A DNA stretch of 13,848 nucleotides from Methanosarcinales archaeon (GCA_025464425.1 JAODGV010000007.1:1-13848); one strand, 5' to 3'; numbered from the stretch's first letter, positions 7,020-13,778 are shown. Program-made: numbers and translations. The notes: generated by a model not told the origin, from the letters alone.

Positions 7020-8789
7020 ATGAAAGGACCGATAAGGACACCAATTCTCTCCGTACTGGGACACATAGACCACGGGAAGACCACGTTACTGGACAGTATC
7101 AGGGGTACGGCAGTAGCAGCGAAGGAAGCGGGCGGTGTAACACAGCATATAGGTGCTACGGAGATACCGATAGATGTAATAAAGAAGATCTGTGAACCTT
7201 TGAAGCGGGATTGGACCGGGATTGTGGTCCCCGGATTGCTGTTCATTGATACACCGGGGCATTACGCATTTGCTTCTTTGAGGAAGCGCGGCAGCGCTCT
7301 GGCGGATGTCGCGGTGCTCGTGGTGGATGTGATGGAAGGTTTTCAACCTCAGACTTACGAATCATTGAGCATTTTAAGGTTATTGAAGACGCCTTTTGTG
7401 GTTGCTCTGAATAAGATAGACCGGATAAAGGGCTGGCAGTCATCTCGTAAACCTTTCATACTGAATTACAGGACACAGCCTGAGTTCGCAACACGTGAGC
7501 TGGATACGAGGATATACGAGATAGTGGGGGATTTATACGATAAAGGCTTCTCCGCGGACCGGTATGACCGCATCAGCGACTTCTCGAGGACGGTGAGTAT
7601 AGTGCCTGTGAGTGCGAAGACGGGCGAAGGAGTGGCAGATCTGCTGCTCGTCCTTATAGGACTGGCGCAGAAGTATTTTGAACGCAGTCTACGATTGCAC
7701 CTCGCGGGTCCGGGTGTGGGCACGATACTGGAGAAGAAGGAGGAGAAGGGGCTCGGTACCACGCTCGACCTCATACTCTATGATGGCACACTGAGTACAG
7801 GCGATACGATAGTGGTGGGCAGTGCGATGGGCGAGCCGATAGTGACGAAGGTGCGGGCTTTGCTGAAGCCGCGAGCGCTTCAGGAGATAAGAGTGGAGCA
7901 CAGATTCAGGCGAGTGAAGACCGTATGTGCCGCAGCGGGTGTGAAGATAGTGGCACCCGGTATAGAGGCTGCCCTGCCCGGTGCTCGTGTACGTGCGGTT
8001 CTACCCGATGAGGATTTACATCGTGTTATAGAGGAGATGAAGACGGAGATAGAGGAGATGAAGCTGAGCACCGTGGCAGAGGGTATAATTATAAAAGCAG
8101 ACACGATGGGCTCTCTGGAAGCGCTCGCAGTTGAGCTGCGGAATGCGAAGATGGAGCATATAAAGAAGGCGGAAGTGGGTAATATCTCAAAGCGTGACGT
8201 TGTGGATGCCACAACAGTCAGGGATCGCTATTTGCGTGTCATTCTCGGGTTCAATGTTGATGTTCGATCGGATGCGGAGGAATTGGCTATGCAGAATGAT
8301 ATTCCAATCTTCGTGAATAATGTCATTTACAGGGTGATAGAGGACTATAAGGACTGGATAAAGAGGGAGAAGGAGCGTGAGAGGCTGGAGAAGCTGGAGA
8401 AGCTACCAACACCGGCAAAGATGAAGATACTGCCCGGGTGCGTGTTCAGGCAGAGCAAGCCTGCTATATTTGGTATCGAGGTGCTCTGTGGTAAGATAAA
8501 GACGGGAGTGGAACTGATAACAGCAGATGGTCGTAAGATAGGCAGTATAAATGAGATACAGAGCAGGGGCGAGAGCATATCGAGTGCGGAAGAGGGTATG
8601 CAGGTAGCGATATCAATGAAGAAGCCCATCTTCGGACGGCATATAAAAGAGAACGATATTTTATATGTGGATATAAAAGAAGAAGATGAAGCGAACCTGC
8701 GGGGCTTACTTGAGCCCGCGGAAGAAGAGCTACTGGAGGAATTGCATGAGTTAAAGAGGAGGTGTAAAGATGCAGGTAGTGATCAGTGA
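7020..8789 (+). CDS. infB: Translation initiation factor aIF5B (IF2 family GTPase)
   Basis: aIF5B is the GTPase that promotes ribosomal subunit joining in archaeal translation initiation. From the ATG at 7020 the protein is 589 residues, the normal archaeal length, without the long N-terminal extension of eukaryotic eIF5B. GTPase motifs are G1 GHIDHGKT (14-21), G3 DTPGH (77-81), G4 NKID (131-134) and G5 SAK (198-200). The rest matches domains II to IV, including PTPAKMKILPG and CVFRQSKPAIFG in the C-terminal part. An upstream in-frame TTG at 6990 would add 10 residues, but GAGGGTG lies 5 bases before the ATG and homologues begin near this point, so I prefer the ATG. There is no intein. Its end overlaps rps6e by 20 bp in another frame, so the two are translationally coupled. 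Confidence 0.96.
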   Translation: MKGPIRTPILSVLGHIDHGKTTLLDSIRGTAVAAKEAGGVTQHIGATEIPIDVIKKICEPLKRDWTGIVVPGLLFIDTPGHYAFASLRKRGSALADVAVLVVDVMEGFQPQTYESLSILRLLKTPFVVALNKIDRIKGWQSSRKPFILNYRTQPEFATRELDTRIYEIVGDLYDKGFSADRYDRISDFSRTVSIVPVSAKTGEGVADLLLVLIGLAQKYFERSLRLHLAGPGVGTILEKKEEKGLGTTLDLILYDGTLSTGDTIVVGSAMGEPIVTKVRALLKPRALQEIRVEHRFRRVKTVCAAAGVKIVAPGIEAALPGARVRAVLPDEDLHRVIEEMKTEIEEMKLSTVAEGIIIKADTMGSLEALAVELRNAKMEHIKKAEVGNISKRDVVDATTVRDRYLRVILGFNVDVRSDAEELAMQNDIPIFVNNVIYRVIEDYKDWIKREKERERLEKLEKLPTPAKMKILPGCVFRQSKPAIFGIEVLCGKIKTGVELITADGRKIGSINEIQSRGESISSAEEGMQVAISMKKPIFGRHIKENDILYVDIKEEDEANLRGLLEPAEEELLEELHELKRRCKDAGSDQ

Positions 8790-9162
8790 TAAGAGCGGGA
8801 AGAGTTACAAGCTGGAAGGTAAGGATGCAGAGGTGAGTGCTTTATTTGTGGGCAAGAAGATAGGCGAGGTCGTGGATGGTGACCTCATCGGGCTGAGTGG
8901 CTACATGCTGGAGATACGTGGCGGGTCAGACCGGGATGGTGTGCCAATGCGTGCAGATGTACCGGGTACGGGGAGGAAACGGATTCTTATAGCGTCACCA
9001 CCGGGTTATAGACCACGGGAGAAGGGTAAGAGACGGCGTAAGTACGTACGTGGTAACGAAATATCGCCCGATATAGTCCAGATAAACGTGAAGGTGAGGA
9101 TGTATGGTCACCAGCCACTGGATAAGATATTTGGCAGGGCGGAAGAAGGTACGAGTTCCTGA
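8770..9162 (+). CDS. rps6e: Small ribosomal subunit protein eS6 (S6e)
   Basis: S6e is a component of the archaeal and eukaryotic 30S/40S subunit, absent from bacteria. The 130-residue protein is the short archaeal form and shows the signature GGSDRDGVPMR (51-61) and a basic rRNA-binding segment KGKRRRKYVRGNEIS (85-99). It lacks the long phosphorylated tail of the eukaryotic protein. The ATG lies inside the end of infB, with GAGGAGGTG just upstream inside the infB coding sequence, giving a 20-bp overlap and coupled translation. It closes the translation operon; a 256-bp gap follows before the exported-protein cluster. Confidence 0.95.
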   Translation: MQVVISDKSGKSYKLEGKDAEVSALFVGKKIGEVVDGDLIGLSGYMLEIRGGSDRDGVPMRADVPGTGRKRILIASPPGYRPREKGKRRRKYVRGNEISPDIVQINVKVRMYGHQPLDKIFGRAEEGTSS

Positions 9163-9291
9163 CTCTTCTATGAGTAAATGTAATTTGAGATTTCCAACGT
9201 CAATTTTGCAATTTATTCCCGGAATGACTATAATTCTTCAGCGGCTGACCTTTCTAACCCATAAGGGTAACATTTATTATCCAAAAGCATA

Positions 9292-9302
9292 CCTTTTTAT
9301 GA
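9292..9302 (+). promoter_or_regulatory. Candidate TATA box of the dockerin-protein gene
   Basis: CCTTTTTATGA resembles box A and would start transcription near 9320-9328, giving a leader of about 95 bases. CATTTATTATCC at 9271-9282 is an alternative. The rest of 9163-9290 shows only scattered AT-rich sequence and no gene. Confidence 0.35.
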
Positions 9303-9315
9303 TCATATGATGAAC

Positions 9316-9390
9316 TTTACTTCCGGTGATGCAAAGATGACCTGCGCGAAACGCGCCGAAGGCGGGCAGCGCAATGTAAACAGACATCGG
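9316..9390 (+). promoter_or_regulatory. Candidate structured leader RNA, three-way-junction-like
   Basis: In the leader of the dockerin-protein gene the sequence can fold as a closing stem CTGC (9342-9345) with GCAG (9366-9369), enclosing two adjacent small hairpins: GCG-AAA-CGC with its loop at 9349-9351, and GCC-GAA-GGC (9355-9363). Outer weaker pairings are TTTAC (9316-9320) with GTAAA (9376-9380) and GATG (9328-9331) with CATC (9385-9388). A competing longer hairpin GCGCG-AAA-CGCGC (9344-9356) is possible. The segment is much more GC-rich than its flanks. I could not match it to a known riboswitch class. It also overlaps a 20-codon ORF, so peptide coding is an alternative explanation. Confidence 0.35.
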
Positions 9391-9399
9391 AGGAAATAA
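9337..9399 (+). CDS. Possible basic leader peptide, 20 residues
   Basis: ATG at 9337 opens a 20-codon frame rich in Arg and Lys (starts MTCAKRAEGG, ends NRHRRK) and stops at TAA 9397-9399, 19 bases before the dockerin-protein ATG. GGTGAT (9325-9330), part of the anti-Shine-Dalgarno complement, lies 6 bases upstream. A frame this short arises easily by chance and overlaps the foldable element, so the call is tentative. Confidence 0.2.
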   Translation: MTCAKRAEGGQRNVNRHRRK

Positions 9400-9405
9400 G
9401 AAGTC

Positions 9406-9414
9406 AGGAGGTGA
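9406..9414 (+). promoter_or_regulatory. Consensus ribosome binding site of the dockerin-protein gene
   Basis: AGGAGGTGA lies 4 bases before ATG at 9419, an unusually complete match to the 16S rRNA tail. It fixes the start and suggests high translation. Confidence 0.75.
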
Positions 9415-9418
9415 GACC

Positions 9419-12376
9419 ATGAAGAAGGGATTGGTTATTATCACTGTGATAGCAGTGATTTCCACGATGGCGCCGGCGGCGATGGCGTCTGACTGGCAGC
9501 AGTTCCAGCATGATGTGATGAACAGCGGTGTGACGGGCGATAGCGGACCGGTGAATCCAGAGCTCGCGTGGCGCAAATACACACAAACCGGTAACTTTTA
9601 TGGGATAGACACCACACCGATCGTGGTGGGCGATTATGTCTACGTGATTGCGACGTCAAAGTTGTTCAAATTCAATAAATCGAACGGTGAAGAGGTATGG
9701 AACGTGACGATTGATTCCACACCGTATTTCCAGCTGTCTGTCCCCGCGTACGGCAATAACACAATATTCGTTGCGAACAGTCACGGTGAGTTATACGCTA
9801 TTAACGCATCCACGGGTAGCAACCGGTGGTCACCTGTAACGGTCTGCGATGGACAGCTGAACACGCCTGTGGTATATTACAAATCTGGGGATGAGACACA
9901 GGGTAGAATATTCTTCGGCGACTGGAACGGACCTAAGAAGTATTACTGCTACCGGGAGGACGGCACGGAATGCTGGAACCGCACATCAACGAGCGGCGGC
10001 GGATACTACTGGGCAGGTGCTGCGGTGATTGGTGACTATCTCGTGTATGGTGACGATGCAGGTAATCTGACATCCGTGTACTGGTGCAATGGCACGACTG
10101 CGGACGAGATAAATGTATCTGAGGTGTTCGGCGTTGATGTGCGGGAGATTCGGTCTTCGGTCACGTGGAACGATAATTATGGGCGCATATACTTCGCATC
10201 CAAAGGCGGATACTGCTACGCTATCGGATTTGATAAGAGCACTGGAGAATTCAATACAACGAATAAGTGGAGACATTACATCGGGTATTCCACATCCACA
10301 CCTGCAGTTTACGATGGAAGGGTGTATGTCGGGCAGGGTGGCTTCGGCAACGTTGGCAAGTTGTATTGTCTGGATGAATCGGACGGCAGTGAAATATGGA
10401 GCTTCACGCCAAACGGCGGTGTGCAGTCCTCACCGGTGATTTCCACAGCGAATGGCACGTTATACTTCACCACGAACTGCGAAGACGGCAGAGTATACTG
10501 CCTTTATCTCAACGGCACGGAGGCATGGCATTTTGAGAACTACGAGAACGGCACGAGTGGAGGATACACGCTTCAGGGTGTTGCACTCTCCGATGGCATG
10601 GTGTTCTTCGGCAACGATGGCGGCTACCTGTATGCAATCATGGAGAAGCCCGGAGCGCCATCAAAACCCGACCTCACACTCACTGCGATTGAGTGCGCCA
10701 CAATATACAATGGCACGTATAACATCATTCACGCAACGGTCAGGAATGCAGGAGACAGGTCTGCCGGGCAGTTTAGTGTATCGCTTGGTGTGAACGGCAA
10801 CATCGTGGAGAACAGAACGGTTAATGAGCTTGGTGCAGGCGAAGCAACAGACGTGAAATTCCTGTGGATACCGAATGCGACTGGCACATACATACTGAAT
10901 GTTACCGCGGATATAGACAATACAGTGGATGAATGGGATGAGACGAACAACTCAATCTCGAAGAGCGTGACTGTGCAGGAGATTCCGTCAGAATCTGACC
11001 TCGTGGTGCGTGAGGTTTACAGTGGCGACCTTCTCAACGGCACTGAAAACGAGGTGTTCGCAGTGATTGAGAACAGAGGTGCAGACGCTGCGGGATTCAA
11101 CGTATCGCTCAGCGTGGACGGCGCAGCAGTTGATAAGGTGTTCGTGCCTATGCTACGGTTCAGAGACTCGCAACTCGTGACTTTCGAGTGGACACCGGGT
11201 TCAACCGGAGCAGTGACGCTGAATGTCTCAATAGAGAACGGCGGCGGTTTCAAAACGCAGACCGTAAATGTAGCGCTTCCCACGACCGTAACGGTCAGCA
11301 GTGGTGGCAGCATTCAGAGCGAAGTGAACAGCGCATCAAACAACACCATAATCCTCGTTGAACCCGGAGTATATGAGGAGCAGGTGATAATTCCCGCAAG
11401 CAAATCAGGCATAAGGCTGATTGCAAATGGTAGCAATGTGGTGATTGCCAGCGATACTGGTGATGTCGTCACGATTGAAGGTGCAAACATCTATGTGCGT
11501 GGGTTTGACATAATGAGTGGCTGGGACGGCTCGGTTTATCCAAATTTCCCGGGTGCGGGCATCAACATCTCTTCAGACTGGAATGTCATTGAGAACAATT
11601 ACATTTACAACACCTCATGCGGCATCAAACTCTACGGCTCGCATAATATCGTACGATGCAATGAAATAGGCAACAGCACAGCAGGCAGAGCATGCCTTAA
11701 CCTCATGGCTATCGCAGGCGACTGCAACATGGTTCGGAAGAACAGGTTTGATGGCGATACCGGCTACGGATTCGTGCTTGGCGGTGTGTTCACATCAACA
11801 GGCATACATGAAACAGAAGCGAGCAACAACACGATACGAGATAACAACTTCACGGTGAAGAGCGCTGGAAGCTGGAGTGCAGGAGCAGTGAAGTTCGGCG
11901 GTGACCCGAATCTGGTGTTCAATAACGTTATTAACGACATGGATGCGAGTAAAATCGTGCCCGGCAGGTTGAACTGGTATTTCGTGGATAGAGTAGGGGT
12001 GGAGAATCCGAAATGCGGTAACATCGTGCATGGACCTTACTACGGCGGTAATTACTGGCTCAATTACTCAGGAAGCGACAGCGATAACGACCTGCTCGGT
12101 GACACGTTACTGCCACATCTTGGATACGATAAGCATCCGCTGATAAAGGCGAAGTGCGGTGATGTGGATTGCAGTGGTTCAATAGCATATGTTGACGTCT
12201 TCAAGCTGAAAAAGCATTACAAAACACAAGGAGCTTACCAACTTGCTTCAGAATGGGCTGGAGACGTTGACTGCAGTGGTTCAATAGTATATGTTGACGT
12301 CTTCAAGCTGAAAAAGCACTACTCCGATCCAAGCTATGCGCTGCACTGCTGTACTTGCACTGGCTGTGAAGGCTAA
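9419..12376 (+). CDS. Exported modular surface protein: beta-propeller, two CARDB, NosD-like beta-helix, duplicated dockerin
   Basis: The 985-residue protein starts with a Sec signal peptide (1-24, likely cut after AMA or AMAS). Residues 25-410 are PQQ-type beta-propeller repeats (VVGDYVYV, GELYAINASTG, GKLYCLDESDGSEIW, GYLYAI). Two CARDB adhesion-like domains follow (416-518 and 526-618, with PDLTLTAIE, ATVRNAG, DEWDETNN, then ESDLVVREV, AVIENRGA). Residues 620-905 form a right-handed beta-helix of the NosD/PbH1 kind, with the characteristic GGNYWLNYSGSD and GDTLLPHLGYDKHPL at its end. Two type I dockerin repeats (914-934, 948-968) carry DVDCSGSIxYVD calcium loops. A tail with C977, C978, C980 and C983 ends the protein. 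Many NxS/T sequons suggest glycosylation. There is no membrane anchor, so attachment would depend on the dockerin. The next gene encodes a cohesin-like protein, the expected partner. Carbohydrate or protein targets are unknown; the propeller shows no obvious enzyme site. Confidence 0.88.
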   Translation: MKKGLVIITVIAVISTMAPAAMASDWQQFQHDVMNSGVTGDSGPVNPELAWRKYTQTGNFYGIDTTPIVVGDYVYVIATSKLFKFNKSNGEEVWNVTIDSTPYFQLSVPAYGNNTIFVANSHGELYAINASTGSNRWSPVTVCDGQLNTPVVYYKSGDETQGRIFFGDWNGPKKYYCYREDGTECWNRTSTSGGGYYWAGAAVIGDYLVYGDDAGNLTSVYWCNGTTADEINVSEVFGVDVREIRSSVTWNDNYGRIYFASKGGYCYAIGFDKSTGEFNTTNKWRHYIGYSTSTPAVYDGRVYVGQGGFGNVGKLYCLDESDGSEIWSFTPNGGVQSSPVISTANGTLYFTTNCEDGRVYCLYLNGTEAWHFENYENGTSGGYTLQGVALSDGMVFFGNDGGYLYAIMEKPGAPSKPDLTLTAIECATIYNGTYNIIHATVRNAGDRSAGQFSVSLGVNGNIVENRTVNELGAGEATDVKFLWIPNATGTYILNVTADIDNTVDEWDETNNSISKSVTVQEIPSESDLVVREVYSGDLLNGTENEVFAVIENRGADAAGFNVSLSVDGAAVDKVFVPMLRFRDSQLVTFEWTPGSTGAVTLNVSIENGGGFKTQTVNVALPTTVTVSSGGSIQSEVNSASNNTIILVEPGVYEEQVIIPASKSGIRLIANGSNVVIASDTGDVVTIEGANIYVRGFDIMSGWDGSVYPNFPGAGINISSDWNVIENNYIYNTSCGIKLYGSHNIVRCNEIGNSTAGRACLNLMAIAGDCNMVRKNRFDGDTGYGFVLGGVFTSTGIHETEASNNTIRDNNFTVKSAGSWSAGAVKFGGDPNLVFNNVINDMDASKIVPGRLNWYFVDRVGVENPKCGNIVHGPYYGGNYWLNYSGSDSDNDLLGDTLLPHLGYDKHPLIKAKCGDVDCSGSIAYVDVFKLKKHYKTQGAYQLASEWAGDVDCSGSIVYVDVFKLKKHYSDPSYALHCCTCTGCEG
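12158..12322 (+). repeat. Near-identical tandem repeat encoding the two dockerin calcium loops
   Basis: Units 12158-12220 and 12260-12322 are 63 bp each, 102 bp apart start to start, and differ at 6 positions. A 45-bp core (12170-12214 and 12272-12316) differs at only one base. Both encode GDVDCSGSI then YVDVFKLKKHY. Dockerins are always duplicated, but identity at silent sites points to recent duplication or gene conversion. Confidence 0.85.
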
Positions 12377-12409
12377 GTAGATGCCGCATAACAAAAACAA
12401 GTAAAAAAT

Positions 12410-12434
12410 CCCCTCTTTTCTTTTTTGAGAGGGG
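12410..12434 (+). terminator. Hairpin terminator with T-rich loop after the dockerin-protein gene
   Basis: CCCCTCTT (12410-12417) pairs with GAGAGGGG (12427-12434), 8 bp including one G-T pair. The loop is almost all T. It lies 33 bp past the stop codon. Oligo-T within or beside the stem fits archaeal termination. Confidence 0.6.
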
Positions 12435-12459
12435 CAGAATAGAGGAGCTTAAGATAGAA

Positions 12460-12531
12460 ATGAGAGAAGAAGAGAAGGAAAACAGGAAAGTTTGGGTATG
12501 TTTAGCGGAGAAAAATAAAAATAGGAGGTGA
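12460..12531 (+). CDS. Possible 23-residue charged ORF coupled to the cohesin-protein gene
   Basis: ATG at 12460 opens a 23-codon frame (starts MREEEKENRK) in a strongly purine-rich stretch. Its TGA (12529-12531) lies inside the AGGAGGTGA ribosome site of the next gene. GAGGAG at 12442-12447 lies upstream but 12 bases away. The charged composition follows from the purine bias, so coding is doubtful. Confidence 0.15.
   Translation: MREEEKENRKVWVCLAEKNKNRR
12523..12531 (+). promoter_or_regulatory. Consensus ribosome binding site deciding the cohesin-protein start
   Basis: AGGAGGTGA includes the GTG at 12528 that would otherwise be read as a start. The ATG at 12543, 11 bases downstream and opening a clean signal peptide, is therefore the better start. 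Confidence 0.65.
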
Positions 12532-12542
12532 GTAAGGGAAAA

Positions 12543-13553
12543 ATGAACAAAACGGTATATGAAGCAGGAATATTAGTGGTAGTGTTCGCAGTGTTTGCGG
12601 TATCTTCGGCAGTAGCACTTCCTATTCCACCTGGAAAGGTCGTAATTGTGTGGTTTGAACCGGACCCGAGCATTGCCCTGCCTGGTGAGAATATAACAGT
12701 GCAAATGTGGATGAACACAAGCGTTGATCTGGGAGGTTGGGCTGACGGGAAACTTTACTTCGATCCTGAGGTCGTTAACATAACAGAGGCTGACTTCACA
12801 GGCGCTGCTTTTCCAGACGAAACAGTGTGGTCACATTGGGGCAATTATGTAAGAATTGCAGGTATGGATGAGAATCTATGCGAGCAGACACATGGAGAAC
12901 TTTTGATGGTCACTCTTACACTCCACGCCAAAAGTCCGGGAACTTCACAGCTATATCATGACCCTGATTGGACAGAGATGTTTGATTGTGATGGAAATTA
13001 TGTGCCAACCGAATGGGTGCATGGGAACTTCACATGCTTAGCACCACCGGAGACTTTCAGCAAATCTCTTGTTAAGGGCTGGAACCTGATTTCGCTGCCA
13101 CTGACCAACGATACAGACATGACAGTAGCGAACATAATGAGCTCTGTGAACGGTTCATACGATGCACTATACAGATACGATGCATCAACCAAGAAATGGG
13201 TTGCACTTGGCAGCGACGACACAATGGAGAACGGCGTGGGATACTTCATTCACATGACTGAAGATGCGACATGGACATACAGCGGCAGTGCATTCACTTC
13301 AATGAGCATCTCGCTTGAGCAAGGCTTGAACATGATCGGCTGGCTGAACTGCTCGAAGCCGATAAATCAGACAGGTCTGGACGACCCTGCGAAGGTGCGA
13401 TACATAGCGAGATGGAATGCGACGTCACATAAATTTGAAGTCTATGTGCCGGGTGCACCTTCGGTGTTCAACGATTTCGATACACTGGAACGCGGTGTTG
13501 GCTACTTCGTGGCTGCCAAAACGGACTTCACACTGACTGAGAGCTGCACATGA
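12543..13553 (+). CDS. Exported cohesin-like domain protein with duplicated GWNLISLPL-type module
   Basis: From ATG at 12543 the protein is 336 residues. Residues 1-25 are a signal peptide (MNKTVYEAGILVVVF, then AVFAVSSAVA). Residues 33-165 resemble a cohesin fold: an opening strand VVIVWFEP, PGENITVQMWMNTS, LGGWADGKLYFDPEVVNI and a second half HGELLMVTLTLHAKSPGTSQL, matching the family pattern of a strand pair, YDP-like turn and hydrophobic strand before a Gly-Thr turn. Residues 173-250 and 253-334 are two copies of a module seen in archaeal surface proteins; the first has KGWNLISLPL and NGVGYFI, the second QGLNMIGWL and RGVGYFV. No C-terminal membrane helix or sorting signal is present, so anchoring must come from another protein or the GWN modules. 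It follows the dockerin-protein gene and is the likely partner. The cohesin call rests on pattern resemblance, not on a search; another beta-sandwich is possible. Confidence 0.78.
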   Translation: MNKTVYEAGILVVVFAVFAVSSAVALPIPPGKVVIVWFEPDPSIALPGENITVQMWMNTSVDLGGWADGKLYFDPEVVNITEADFTGAAFPDETVWSHWGNYVRIAGMDENLCEQTHGELLMVTLTLHAKSPGTSQLYHDPDWTEMFDCDGNYVPTEWVHGNFTCLAPPETFSKSLVKGWNLISLPLTNDTDMTVANIMSSVNGSYDALYRYDASTKKWVALGSDDTMENGVGYFIHMTEDATWTYSGSAFTSMSISLEQGLNMIGWLNCSKPINQTGLDDPAKVRYIARWNATSHKFEVYVPGAPSVFNDFDTLERGVGYFVAAKTDFTLTESCT

Positions 13554-13581
13554 GCGAGCAGAGAGAGTAAATAATCAAAAA

Positions 13582-13621
13582 CCCGTAATTTTTTCCCTTT
13601 TTATTTTTTTCTTTTTTCGGG
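13582..13621 (+). terminator. T-rich terminator flanked by CCCG/CGGG
   Basis: CCCG (13582-13585) and CGGG (13618-13621) bracket an almost pure pyrimidine run with T blocks of 5 to 7. It lies 28 bp past the cohesin-protein stop and has the same design as the terminator at 12410-12434. Confidence 0.6.
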
Positions 13622-13657
13622 ATAAAAGACCAATGTGAGAATAAGAAGAGTCCGTGA

Positions 13658-13672
13658 TGTGGCAGAGCCACA
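13658..13672. repeat. Perfect 6-bp hairpin TGTGGC-AGA-GCCACA
   Basis: The arms 13658-13663 and 13667-13672 are exact inverted repeats with a 3-base loop, in the spacer before the last gene. It lies upstream of the predicted TATA box, so it may not be in the main transcript. A second small stem CTCCT/AGGAG lies at 13696-13707. Confidence 0.4.
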
Positions 13673-13717
13673 CACTGCGCTAAGAGAAAAAAATACTCCT
13701 GAAGGAGGAAAGTAAGC

Positions 13718-13748
13718 GAACATGTTCATTTATATATAAATGATGTTC
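13718..13748 (+). promoter_or_regulatory. TATA box inside a composite palindrome, promoter of the last gene
   Basis: A 16-bp perfect palindrome, CATTTATATATAAATG (13727-13742), contains the TATA box. It is preceded by the 10-bp palindrome GAACATGTTC (13718-13727) and followed by ATGTTC (13743-13748), the inverted copy of GAACAT. Transcription would start near 13762, just before or in the GAGGAGGGA ribosome site. The symmetry suggests a dimeric regulator that competes with TBP. Confidence 0.5.
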
Positions 13749-13778
13749 TAATTATAGAGAGGAGGGAAAGCCGGAAAA

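Noticed and set aside
9307..9345. C/D-box small RNA, from the perfect C box ATGATGA at 9307-9313 and GTGATG at 9327-9332
   Set aside because: No CTGA D or D' box at suitable spacing and no guide-like layout.
9323..9380. Fluoride, c-di-GMP or thiamine pyrophosphate riboswitch
   Set aside because: GGTGATG and GCAAAG resemble fragments of these classes, but the remaining conserved core bases and pairings are missing.
12528..12542. GTG at 12528 as start of the cohesin protein
   Set aside because: The GTG is part of the AGGAGGTGA ribosome site; ATG at 12543 is a better start and gives a cleaner signal peptide.
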